Below are positions 11,588-22,410 of a stretch of DNA of 64,000 nucleotides, piece by piece. Every line of letters starts with the position of its first letter. Position 1 is the stretch's first letter. Both the position numbers and the translations under genes were made by a program. The notes below the pieces were generated by a model. That model had not been told where the DNA came from. It worked only from the letters and a program-made list of their open reading frames with translations, and did not search any database. Where the stretch lies: positions 107,244,099 to 107,308,098 of the forward strand of contig OY821519.1 of the NCBI GenBank assembly GCA_963682025.1. Reading direction: 5' to 3'. The DNA comes from Cordilura impudica. Its lineage: Eukaryota; Arthropoda; Insecta; Diptera; Scathophagidae.

Positions 11588-12065
11588 TTTAGGCCGACTA
11601 TACTATACCCTACATCATGAGTGGTCTTACAGCCATTTAATTAGATTCTAGGATGATATTTACTCGTATATATGGAAACTTGTTTGAAAAATTCACAGAT
11701 CGGGACCACATTTAGTAAAGTTACTTTTTTTCACAAAAACTTGTGTAAACTATTGCTTTTTTCGACCTAGTCCCCTTACTAGTCCCCTTACTAGGTCGAA
11801 AAATTTATATATATGACAAAACCAATTATTTTCTTAGAAAAACATATACAAATAAAATTTGAGAAAAACCGGTGCAATATTTTTGTTTTTTTTTTGCCAG
11901 ATTTAGGTGAAGATCAGGAGCTGGTTTATATGGAGGCTGTGTGTAAGAACTGCTGTACAAGGTTTAGTTTTGGAGTACTGATCAATTGGTTTAATAAGCA
12001 CAAACTAACTAAATTTGGCCGAGATCAATGTGAAAATTTGGATCTTATGGATCTTTGTATCTTAT
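11588..12065 (+). repeat. Family A-like diverged copy
   Basis: Begins with a decayed left end (AGGCCGACTATACTATACCC) and keeps family A blocks such as AATTTGAGAAAAACCGGTGCAA and GATTTAGGTGAAGATCAGG, ending near GATCTTATGGATC. Strongly diverged, so old. A 100-residue frame at 11813-12115 is a reading of the repeat and not a gene. Confidence 0.65.
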
Positions 12066-12440
12066 CCAAAGTAATATATGTTTCACTTCGTGCTGAAAGA
12101 TATTATCTCTTTTAGTTTATAAAAATTATCCTGGTATTTATTTACTCATAATAATCGATTTTTTTTTTTTTTTTTTTAAGATCATAATATACTAAATTTA
12201 TATAAATTGTGCGTTAAAAACGCTGAATAACTACGCTAAAAAGTTGTTTAGGTGCCTCAGTATTTATTTAATTTAAACTAATTCTCTTTTTTTTTAATAG
12301 TTGCTTAGATCTTGACGTCATGTTTCAGACATATTGTAATTAATACTGACTGTTATTAGTATGCAACTTTTTGATTTTGTTTTCAATGGTACGTGGTAGA
12401 GCAGGAGAAAGCATATATTTTCTAAAATTCATAACTACAC
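12066..12440. other. AT-rich DNA
   Basis: Contains a T-run near 12160; nothing else recognised. Confidence 0.3.
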
Positions 12441-12446
12441 CTTATT

Positions 12447-12492
12447 CGTAATCGGACCGGTTTCTGGCATTTCGTCCTTCATCAGCGATTTA
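12447..12492 (-). ncRNA. Hammerhead ribozyme-like motif
   Basis: Minus strand: AATCG, CTGATGA, a 14-nt spacer, GAAAC, then CGGTC and CGATT. AATCG and CGATT would pair as helix I (5 bp), CCGG is a palindromic helix III, and TC would be the UH cleavage site. Helix II is weak (two GC pairs, then mismatches), so the present copy may be inactive. It lies about 70 nt downstream of a tRNA-like head on the same strand. Motif recognition is by eye, without a covariance-model test. Confidence 0.45.
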
Positions 12493-12560
12493 TTGGACAT
12501 AGTGATAAATTGTGATATCTTAATTGAATATTGTGTTTCTATATGAAATTTTCTACTTAG

Positions 12561-12655
12561 GGCGGCCGTGAGGTTTGAACCTGCGTCTATCTCACATACA
12601 GTCGTACTTGCACTTTTTGGTCAGCGCTTTAACACACTCAACTAAAGTCAGGCCT
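12561..12655 (-). repeat. tRNA-like SINE head
   Basis: Minus strand: TTTAGTTGAGTGTGTTAAAG resembles an A box region and CAGGTTCAAACCTCACGG a B box with a short T-stem. The spacing between boxes (about 60-70 nt) is long for a tRNA but acceptable for a SINE promoter. The cloverleaf is incomplete, so it is not a functional tRNA gene. Confidence 0.5.
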
Positions 12656-14216
12656 ACGAGCAGGAATCAGTTGTACAGCTTTTACTTCGTATTAATCTCA
12701 GAATATACAACTCTGTTCAAGCAAGCAATAGTTGTTTTTTGAATTTCTTGAATATCTGTGCATTCTAATTTCCACTATTCTCAGTTTCGTAAGAGTTGCT
12801 ATGTGTAAATTAATTAATTTTTCCGATATAATGTATAATTTTTTGTCGAAATTTTTGTAAAAAAAGAATTTGAATTATATTTGAAATTTGTGATTATTTC
12901 TTGAAAAAATTAAAAAAATTTCATTGAAAAGAAATCAAGTTTAAAAAATTTTTTATACCCTCCATACCACTGTGCAGAGAATATATGGAAAAATCAAGAA
13001 AAAGGTCAACCAAACACAAAAAATAAAAGTTTTTTTTTTTGTAAAAATTTGATTATATATATTAAGCTGCATCACTTCTCTTAACATGCAATTGTTTTTT
13101 CACAGCTGTCCAAATTTGCAGCCTCTTCGCGTCACTCATGCAAAAACCTATTTTCTCCTTTTTACTTGTTTTTATGACATCAACCAATTTTGTAAAATCA
13201 AGTTTCGTTCTAATTTTTTTTTCTAATTATATTTTACTATCTCTCTACTTTAATCTTCTGCAATGAGATCAATGTAAATACTAAGGTACAACTGTTAATC
13301 CTGCTTTCTGTCAAGTACCCGCTTAGTGAATCTTCCGACAGTGTAATATCTATTGAGTTTATCACAGAACTGGAAAAAGTGAAACTCTCATGAAGAAAGC
13401 AGATTTTCTAAGTAAATTGAACTAGGTCTTCTATGTAAAAATAAAAAAATTTAAAACTAAAAGCGTTTAATTTTAAAAGCTAATCTCTTGTTGAAACGTT
13501 CGAACGGTGTTCAGTTTTAAAAGCATTTTTTTTAAAAAACGTCCGAAAAACGTCCTAACAATGTCTTTTTCGCCAACAGCGAGGTCCAAGATATGGAAAG
13601 CGAAGAAAGCGAATATATAGGCCGAAAAGTGCATGTAACACGAAACCCCTCACTCACCGAAAAATTAAGAGCAAATAGCAACAGGCGGTTAGTCTTTGCG
13701 AGAGAAAAAAAAAAGGAATTAGTAAGACTGTCAGCCTTACATCAAAACTGTAATGGTAGGATACCACCAGAACACATATTAAAAAAATAAATCTCTTAAA
13801 ATAATTCATAACCTGCGTTGGAGGTATTCTACAGATCTCCGACATATTAGAAGTGGATTTGAAAAAATTCACGAATTCATTTATAGGTCTAGCCAAAGCT
13901 GTTTTTACTCTTTCTCGCATTATACTTATCCTTTGATAAGAGTATGTAGAGAATTCTCATTACAAATATTTAGACGAATTCACCACACTGAATGAAAACT
14001 GTATATATAAAATTGTTTACAAAATAAACCATTTATTTATTTTACTGTTTTTCTAATAGTGTTTGAAATTTTACAGTTTTAGATTTATATTTAGCATCAG
14101 TAAGATTTATCCTTATTTCCTTTAAAATGTCAAATATACACTATATAAAACATTCTAAAGAATTTACTGATCTCATTTGTTGTAATATATTGATTAATAT
14201 CGCAAACTCTGTAAAT
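12656..14216. other. Mostly unassigned DNA with a family B end fragment
   Basis: A family B start-like piece (TTTATACCCTCCATACC...GTGCAGAGAATATATGG) lies at about 12951-12988. A 65-residue plus frame at 13593-13790 is lysine/arginine-rich with no recognised domain. No gene can be supported. Confidence 0.35.
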
Positions 14217-14224
14217 ATGTAGGT

Positions 14225-14769
14225 TAGAGCGCCCATTAAATACATAGAAAAATGGAAAACTGTTATTTTTTCCGCTACCCGCTCATTTTCTAGTATATTG
14301 GGCATAAAAAATAATATCCGTGCAAAAATTTTTTCAATCGGATGCAAACCGGCCTGTCCGTCACGAGGTCAAACTTCAAATTTGAAGTCAAAATTTTTTC
14401 AAACGTAAATTAGTACATTTATTTATAAATCTTTTTAGGTTTGACTATTGCCAAATTGAAGTTTGACCTCTTAAAACACCACGAAGGGTCATAGCTAGGT
14501 CAAAAATTTGTAGGAGAAAAATGTTTGCCTATATATTTGCAATACAAATGCTTAAGGTGAATTTCCGAAAGTCGTCTGGCTTACGAGTTATAGCTCATCA
14601 TAGCTTGGAACTAGTTTTACTCCATTTTTAGGGCTAAAAGTCGTGACGGACTGGCCGGTCTGCATCCGATTGAAAAATTTTTTGCACGGATATTATTTTT
14701 TATGCCCAATATACTAGAAAATGAGCGGGGAGCGGAAAAAATAACACTTTTTGTTTTATGGGCGCTCTA
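14225..14769. mobile_element. Long-TIR DNA transposon (non-autonomous)
   Basis: The two arms, about 14225-14367 and 14644-14769, are inverted copies of one another for roughly 130-140 bp. The extreme ends are perfect: TAGAGCGCCCAT and ATGGGCGCTCTA. Both sides carry the same 8-bp flank ATGTAGGT (14217-14224 and 14770-14777), read as a target-site duplication. Eight-bp duplications fit hAT or P superfamilies. The interior of about 270 bp is non-coding, so it needs a transposase supplied elsewhere. Confidence 0.8.
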
Positions 14770-14921
14770 ATGTAGGTATATATAAAATTAAATGAAATGG
14801 AGATGATATTTTGGAATTGAAAAAAAAAAAAAATTAAAAATTACTTTTTTCATTATACTAATACATACATAGACTTTCGATAATGAACAGCTTTCCCAAA
14901 CATATCTCCGAAATGCTGGAT

Positions 14922-15346
14922 TTGCCCATATATAAGTTTGTCATTCAATTTGTAACGTATCGAAAAGCACATGTGCGACCCCATAAAGTACATATATTTT
15001 TTATTCATATAGCGACTCGAGTCAATACAGCAATGTTCGTCTGTCCGTCTGTCTGTTTAAATAACGCTCAATCTAAAAAAAATCATGTGAGTCCGATCAC
15101 AGGGCAGATGTGTGAACATATAGTAATTAAAACTTTTTTATGGCATTTTTTAAAATCAAACAGAAAGCGTATCTGTGTATCGCTTATAGCAAACAACTGC
15201 AGGACCTCTGCTAATATAAAAATTCTTATTATTATTTATTACTTCGACTGGTTAATTTTCAATTTTTCATTTTTCATTTTTAATTTTTTTTTTCGTTTTT
15301 AATTTTTAATTTTTCATATTTCAGTTTTTATTTTTCATTTTTCATT
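14922..15346 (+). mobile_element. Family B element, left part with microsatellite start
   Basis: Matches 655-800 (TATATAAGTTTGTCATTC, CCCCATAAAGTACATATATT, GTCTGTCCGTCTGTCTG) and then 57740-57880 (GTGAGTCCGATCACAGG and TTTTAAAATCAAACAGAA). From about 15250 it runs into a TTTTTCATTTTTAATT microsatellite in which the family A copy at 15347 begins. The element continues to 17760. Confidence 0.75.
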
Positions 15347-16153
15347 TTTATACCCTATACCACTATGTGGTTTGGGTATAATGACTTTGTGCTGCTGTTT
15401 GTAACTACCAAAAATATTTGAAATAGACCCATCTTTTATTATATTGATCGAATCAGAATCACTAACTGATTCGATTTAACGATGTCTATCCGTCCGTCCG
15501 TCCGTCCGTCTGTGTGTCCATGTAAACTTTGTAATCAAACTGCAGCTCGCAAATATGAATATATTTTCATGAAATTTGGTATATAAGCTTCTATCGGTTA
15601 CAGGATGCACGCCGTGGGAAATTCGTGAGAATCGGTCCATGTTCAGACCTAGCTCCCATACAAATGACCCCTATGAAATCGACATAAATTGCCATAAGAT
15701 CCAAATTGTCATATAGATCTTACTCAAATGGGGTTTGTATACGGTTATTACATCCATTAATGAGTTGTCCAAAAATGATCTCTATGGGACAACTCTTAGT
15801 CATAGGCCCCATATAGAGCTGCTTCCCGATCTTCACATAAATCTATCAAAAAACAAAAATATTGCACTGATTCTTCTCAAATTTTGTTTGCATATATTTT
15901 TGCAAAATACAAGAGACTTTACCAAACATAGTCAGGATCGGTCCATTTTTGGGCCTAGTTCCCATAGATATATAGCATCCGATATAAACTTTTTCATATA
16001 TACAGACAAAAAAAATAATTAAAAATCCCACTCAAATTTGGTTTATGCTTATTTTCTATGTCCTGTTAGTTGGGCATATAGATAGGGTCTCTAAGCGCAT
16101 GTTATAGGGTATCATATAGTCGGTCTAGACCGACAATAATTTTCTTACTTGTT
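15347..16153 (-). mobile_element. Family A element, full length
   Basis: About 807 bp in reverse orientation: TATACCCTATACCACTATGTGG start with hairpin, CCGTCCGTCCGTCCGTC tract near 15489, and ending TTTTCTTACTTGTT; the palindrome has one substitution (GTCGGTCTAGACCGACAA). Inserted in the microsatellite of a family B element. Open frames on either strand recur in other copies at the same place and are not genes. Confidence 0.87.
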
Positions 16154-16235
16154 CGCTTTTCACTTTTCTTTATTCACGTATCAATTTTCCTTCTTCACTT
16201 TTCATTTTTCATATTTCATTTTTAATTTTTAATTT
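16154..16235. repeat. TTTTTCATTTTTAATT microsatellite (middle piece)
   Basis: Short stretch of degenerate TTTTTCAT units between two family A insertions; part of the family B microsatellite. Confidence 0.75.
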
Positions 16236-17010
16236 TTATACCCTATACCACTATGTGGTTTGGGTATAATGATTTTGTGCTGCTGTTTGTAACAACCAAA
16301 AATATTTGACCTAGACCCATCTTTAATTATACCGATCGAATCAGAATCACTTTTTGAGTTGATTTAACAATGTCCGTCTGTCCGTCCGTCCGTCTGTGTG
16401 TCCATGTAAACTTTGTAATCAAACTGCAGGTCGCAAATATCAATATATTTCGATAAAATTTGGTATATAAGCTTTCATCGGCCATGGCATAAACGTTGTT
16501 GAAATTGGTGAGAATCGGTCCATGTTCAGACCTAGACCCCATACAAATTACCCCTATGAAATCGACATAAATTGCCATAAGATCCAAATTGTCATATAGA
16601 TCTTACTCAAATTGGGTTTGTATGCGTTCATTACATCCACTAATGACTAGTCCAAAAATGATCCCTTTGGCCCCATATAGACTGCTTCCCCATCTTCACT
16701 TAAGTATATTAAAATCAAAAATAATGCACTGATTCTTCTCAAATTTTGTTTGTATATATTTTTGCAAGAGACTTTACCAAACATGATCAGGATTGGTCCA
16801 TTTTTGGACCTAGTCCCCATATAGATATAGCATCCGATATGAACTTTTTCATATCTGCAGCCAAAAAAATTAATGGAAATCCCACTGAAATTTGGTTTTT
16901 GCTTATTTTCTATGTCCAGTTAGTTGGGCCTAAGAGATAGGGTTTCAAAACGCATGGTATAGGGTATCGTATAGTCGGTCTAGACCGACTATAATTTTCT
17001 TACTTGTTTA
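16236..17010 (-). mobile_element. Family A element, near full length
   Basis: Second reverse-oriented copy in the same family B microsatellite. Both ends are present (TTTATACCCTATACCAC and the TAGTCGGTCTAGACCGACTA palindrome followed by TTTTCTTACTTGTT). A small deletion removes the GCAAAATACAA part of the middle block near 16765. Confidence 0.86.
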
Positions 17011-17340
17011 TTTCTGATTTTTTACTTTTCATTTTTAATTTTTTATTTTTCTTTTTTATTTTTCATTCTTCATTTTTCATTTTGTGTTTTCCATATTACC
17101 TTTTTCTTTTTTGCGTTTGCATTTTAAATTTTTTATTTTTTAATTTTTCATATTTAATATTTCATTTTTAATATTTTAATTTTTAATTTTTCATTTTTTA
17201 TTTTTAATTTTTCATTTTTTATTTTTCATTTTCATCTTTTATTTTACATTTTTCGTTTTTAATTTTTCATTTTTCATTTTGATTTAATATTTTTAATTTT
17301 TCTTTTTCCATATTTTATTTTTAATTTTTTTTTTCAACAG
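17011..17340. repeat. TTTTTCATTTTTAATT microsatellite (last piece)
   Basis: About 330 bp of degenerate TTTTTCAT/TTTTTAAT units, reading into the right part of family B. Confidence 0.85.
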
Positions 17341-17760
17341 CGACAAAAAGGTTACATATCATACTTTTTTCACCAATACAATCATAAGTCACACCGATAT
17401 TGTTTTACGTCTTACGCTGTTTTTGTGATTGTATTAAGAAATAGATTTTTACCCCCCGCGCATATAGATATTTACACATTAAAAAAACCATTTTCCTGGG
17501 TAAAGTTATGATAATAACTTGGTCATGCTGCTTATTGAAAGTGGAGTAAATCGGGCATCATTGTGGCAAGATATGTAGAATAATATGAAGACACGTCTAA
17601 TAAATTCCATAAAAATTCAGTGTGTTTGTTGTAATATTTAACATTAAATTTATCAAATCGTTTGCTTTTACAAATATTTTGTTTACATTTGTTTTAAATA
17701 GTACAATAAAGACAGATATTAATGGAAACATAAGTGAGGGTGTAGCACTCTTACTTGTTA
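17341..17760 (+). mobile_element. Family B element, right part
   Basis: Shares CACCAATACAATCATAA and the ACCCCCCGCGC block with 58000-58135 and (reversed) 4800-4965, and ends GTAGCACTCTTACTTGTT, the Helentron-like right terminus. With 14922-15346 it defines one family B element of about 2.84 kb, of which about 1.58 kb is two family A insertions. Confidence 0.7.
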
Positions 17761-18596
17761 ATTGAATTATTGACATAAATTTTTTCAAATTATTTTTCAT
17801 TTGGAATTTGTTGGATAAAATTTTCGCCTAAAATTCCTCGTACAATCGAACGTGGATACCTAGAGTGGATACCCTAGTATCAATGTACGAGTATCTGTAT
17901 TTTAAAACCGAAATCCCTTAATAACATTAAAATACATAGCAAAACACATTTTAGTAACAATTCAACTACAGTTAAAACAAAACGAAACTTTTATTATGCC
18001 ATATTATAATTATCTAAGACATTTTCAAATATAATCTCTTAATACAGACACATTAAATATGGTTTTTATAATCATAATCATAATTAGAATTAGAAAGTTT
18101 GAAACGTTTTTATTATTTTCAAATATGTCGCATCTGGTAATATGTTTTATATAGAGCTTTACAGGAACACTCATATTGTATGTTGTTCCAATCACTAGAG
18201 TATTTCACTCGTTAACAAAACAGCTTAACATATTAATTGTTATGCTTTATTTTGTAAGTATATTCAATATTACTTTTAATGGAAAATGCGTAAAAAATGA
18301 TATAAATTCTGATTTCCGCAGGCCATATATTTTCATCACAATTATTTTTCTCTTTTGAGCCATTTAAATATCAACATCCACATCACAGTCTTTTTGTATG
18401 AATTTTGCATTTTCCTTCTTGACTTCCATGGTCTTTTGTAATAAATTAAATTTTTATTATTTTAATGATTTGCATTTTTTTATTTTTGCCAACTCACTTA
18501 TAATGTTCGGATAACAATATTTTTCTGGTGTTTTTGTATAGTATTGTTTTCTGTTGGGAAGCTTTTGTTTTGTCTTTAAATTTTATTATCGTTTTC
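17761..18596. other. AT-rich DNA without recognised features
   Basis: No domain-bearing frame. A 60-residue plus frame at 18176-18358 has no supporting feature. Confidence 0.3.
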
Positions 18597-18884
18597 GTAC
18601 CCTACAAGGGGTATTATATCAGTTATTGCTGGCAGTTGTTACTTGAAAATGGAATCAGTTATATAGACATTGTCATCAAAATACAAATTTAATTGGACCT
18701 TTTTCTTTAATAATAGTAAAAATTATCCTTATGTGGTCCTACATTTGAAAATTGGAGTCTGCAGTCAAGAAAATATGAACGGCCGCACAATGTATTTGGT
18801 CAAACTATATTCACGAATGAAGGCCGAGGTATATTTTCAATTATAGGTCGACTTGGGCCGACTTTAATTTTCTTGCTCTTTTTA
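18597..18884 (-). repeat. Third Helentron-like repeat (family C), short
   Basis: Starts CGTACCCTACAAGGGGTATT (hairpin CCCTACAAGGGG) and ends GGTCGACTTGGGCCGACTTT followed by TTTTCTTGCTC. This keeps the family A architecture (terminal hairpin, GTCG palindrome, CTTGCT/CTTACT end) but differs in sequence. Confidence 0.5.
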
Positions 18885-19805
18885 ATTTTTTATTATTTAT
18901 TTAAACATTTAAATTTATGTGCTTTCAAGTGGATGGGTATTTATGTGTTTTTTTTTTCGCAATAAAAGCGTTATTGTTTATTTTCGCTTAATTTATGATT
19001 TAATGGAAAATTTAAAATGAAATAAAACAAATTATGACAATTAACTACTTATCGTTCAGGCAGTGTGCAAAAAACGTTATATAGCTCTCATATTTATCAT
19101 GCTTGTGGACCGTTCTGTGCCAAATTTTAATATATCATAACTAGCAAGCTGGACAGTTTATTACAAAGATAATGAATTTTGGAAATTTAAAAAAGTAAAA
19201 GCTAAAAAACTAAAAGTTCTAGCATTAAAAAAAAAATTACACATAGCAATCAAATTCATTGTGCCTATCGAGTTTTTTTTTTTTTTTTGCCAACCGAACT
19301 GCGATGAAATTTTTATGTTAATTAAGATTACAATTCTGTTGTTCTAGCAGTAAATATGTTATCATTATAAAAAGTCGTAAGCTACGATTCAATTGCTGTT
19401 GAACAATCAAAAATACAGTTGTTTAACATTAGAAAATTTCGATGGCCCTTTTTGTAAGTTTAAAATTTTTTCTTTTCTATTAGTTATAAATACTATAGTG
19501 TTCTAAAAAGAAAGACAACTTTTAAAAATTGAGTTTAGTTTTCAGCTTAGTTCAAAATGATAGACTTATTTGTTAACTTTCACAGAAAAGAATTTGTACA
19601 TAAATAGTATGAATGACTTTCATTAGTTTTTGTTCATAATACATAATATATAAACAAATTCATTTCATCTATATATAAATTATTCCTTTTTTACCCCCTT
19701 TATTTTAATTCGTAGTGTCTGGTTGACTACCAAACACTCCTGTGAATTAATCGAGCTGAAACATTGCAGGCAGACTCTAACAAATTTTTGTTTAAACAAA
19801 TTTTA
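18885..19805. other. AT-rich DNA without recognised features
   Basis: T-run near 19270; nothing coding. Confidence 0.3.
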
Positions 19806-20225
19806 TCTTAATATATAAAAACGTTGGTGCGTATGTTGCTACTCTAATAACTGCTGAACCACTAATGCTAGCGACTTCGTATTCATACCATATGTTCCCT
19901 TGGTTCTCCGATTTGCACAGCTTTTTTTGTGCCCGATAGGTGGCGCTGGGGTCGAGATTTTCCAAAAAAATTTATTTACGGTCCAATTTAGCTCAAATTC
20001 GCAACATATATTATGTACATAAAACTATAGTTGCTGACAAAGTTTTTCACCTGTAGGTTGCGCTGGTGTTAAAATATTCAAGAAAACGTATATTTTTTTT
20101 CAGTCATATTCATAATATTATTAAATCGTGCTTTACTTTTGCCCGACACTCGGTATTAAAATTTAGATGCAATATAAAATCCAGATGTTTTCTTCGGGCC
20201 AGCAACGCGGACCGGACTCAGCTAG
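19806..20225 (+). mobile_element. Small canonical Helitron (non-autonomous)
   Basis: Begins A|TCTTAATATATAAAAACG and ends GGACCGGACTCAGCTAG|T: a 5' TC, a 3' CTAG, and insertion between A and T, the signature of classic Helitrons. A GC-rich segment (GGGCCAGCAACGCGGACC) just before the end probably forms the terminator hairpin. About 420 bp, with no Rep-helicase coding capacity. This is a different type from family A, whose ends resemble Helentrons. Confidence 0.7.
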
Positions 20226-20330
20226 TTATAGTATAATTTTGAATTTTTCGAAATTTTAAAATGTCAACAATATGTTTCACTTTCAGTCAATCAAATATTT
20301 ATTAACATGATTGCAAACTTAATTTAAAAA

Positions 20331-21065
20331 TAACAAGTAAAGTATAAAGTATACCATGCGTTTAGAGACCATATCTCTTAGGGCCAACTAACTGGACATA
20401 GAAAATTAGCATAAACCAAATTTGAGTGGGATTTTTATTATTTTTGTGGCTGCAGATATGAAAAAGTACATATCGAATGCTATATCTATATGGGGACTAG
20501 GCCCAAAAATGGACCGATCCTGACCGTGTTTGGTCAAGTCTCTTGTAGTTTGCAAAAATATATACAAACAAAATTTGAAAAGAATCCGTGCAATATTTCA
20601 GTTTTTTGATAGATTTAAGTGAAGATCGGGAAGCAGCTCTATATTGGGCCTATGACTAGGAGTTATCTCATAGGGATCATTTTTGGACTACTGATTAATG
20701 GATGTAATAAAGCCAATTTGTCTAAGATTTATATGATAATTTGAATCTTATGGCAATTTATGTTGATTTCATAGGGGTCAATTGTATGGGGCTAGGTCTG
20801 AACATGGACCGGTTCTCACCAATTTCAACAGGGTTCATCCAATGGCCGATAAAAGCTTATACCAATTTCATCAAAATATATTAATATTTGCAACCTGCAA
20901 TTTGATTACAAGCTTTACGGACGGACATCGTTAAATCGAATCAGATAGTGATTCTGATTCGATCTGTATAATAAAAGATGGGTCTAGGTCAAATATTTTT
21001 GGTAGTTACAAACAGCAGCCCAAAGTCATTATACCCAAACCACATAGTGGTATAGGGTATAAAAA
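20331..21065 (+). mobile_element. Family A element, left end deleted
   Basis: AACAAGTAAAGTATAAAG joins directly to ATACCATGCGTTTAGAG, so the palindrome is missing. The GGAC tract is reduced to GGACGGACATCG. The right end ACCACATAGTGGTATAGGG is intact. Confidence 0.8.
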
Positions 21066-21099
21066 GAGTATAACAAAAACTTGGTTTTTATGGGTTAGT

Positions 21100-21856
21100 T
21101 TTTATATCTTATAACACTATGTGGGTATAATGACTTTTGTTGATATTTGTAAATACCAAAATATTTTAGCTAGACCCATCTTTTTTTATATATATAATTG
21201 ATTCTGAGTCGTTTAAGCAATGTCCGTCCATCCGTGTGTCCACGAAAACCTTGTAATCAAACTGCAGGTCACGGATATGAATACAATTTGTATAAATATA
21301 TTATATATGGTGCTATTGGCTATAGGACTCTATTGAAATTGGTAAAATTGGCTGCATGTTCAGATATATTTCCCAAACAAATAACTCCTATAAAACTTAA
21401 ATTACCATAGTCTCAGTAATATCCAAATTATCATATAAACCTCGGTCAAATTAAGGTTGTGTATGTTGTGTATTACATCTCCTAATTAGTGGTCCAAAAA
21501 TAAACCCTTAAGGAAAATTCTTAGTTATAGCCCCCATATAAAGCTAATTCCCGATATTCATTTAAATTTATAAAAAGTCAAAATGTTACACAGAAATTTC
21601 ACAAATTTGGGTTGTATATGATTTTGCAAAAAATAAGTGACCTTACCAAATATAGCCGGGACCGGTAAGTTTTTCGATCAATTCCCCATACAAATATAGC
21701 ATCCGATATGAACCTTTTCATAACAAATTAATAAAAATGCCATTCAAAGTTTATGCTCATTTTGTATATTCAATTAGTTTGACATAAGAGACAGGGTTTA
21801 TATATGCGTAGTATAGGGTTTCTATAGTCGGGCTAGACCGACTGTAATTTTCCTAT
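21100..21856 (-). mobile_element. Family A element, diverged
   Basis: Reverse orientation, 35 bp after the preceding copy, giving a tail-to-tail pair. Contains ACACTATGTGGGTATAATGAC, a short GTCCGTCCATCCG tract and the right end GGGCTAGACCGACTGTAATTTTCC. More diverged than its neighbour, so inserted separately. Confidence 0.75.
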
Positions 21857-22410
21857 TTTTTTTTTCTCCAATTTTTTTTTTTAATATTTCATAAACTTTT
21901 TTATGAAAACTGGAAATATTTTTAATATCATACACAAAATTCAGTCTAGCTGTCTAGATACCTAGGCCATGAACCATTTAGGAAACCTTTTAAATCTTTC
22001 CTTAAAATATTTAGGAAAGTAAAAGAATTATACGAGTTCTAAATTAAGTGTAATAAAACTAAATTTGTGACACATTTTTCTAGTCAGTGCAGAAGAAAAT
22101 AAAAATATATTATTATTTTAAATAGAAAATAATTAAAGTATATAAACCAAAATTTGATGATAAGGGGCAAATAAAATAAATAATGAATGACTATTTTTAA
22201 TTTTTTTTTTATTTATGTATTTTTTCTTGGCAATTAAGAATTTTTTGACCACTATGTATTAAACAAAAAAACTTGTTTCAAAGGTCATGTTTAATTTCAT
22301 AATATGTATGAAAGTTTTGGGAAAGAGTCTTGCACGATTCATACAGTTTTGGTCCGTGTTGTAAGAAAAAGGTTTACAAAAAACTTTTAAATGTTAATAC
22401 TATTTATACT
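21857..22410. other. AT-rich DNA
   Basis: No recognised features beyond T and A runs. Confidence 0.3.

Noticed and set aside
13593..13790. 65-residue basic plus-strand frame as a gene
   Set aside because: No recognisable domain, no start context or splice support, and surroundings are repetitive.
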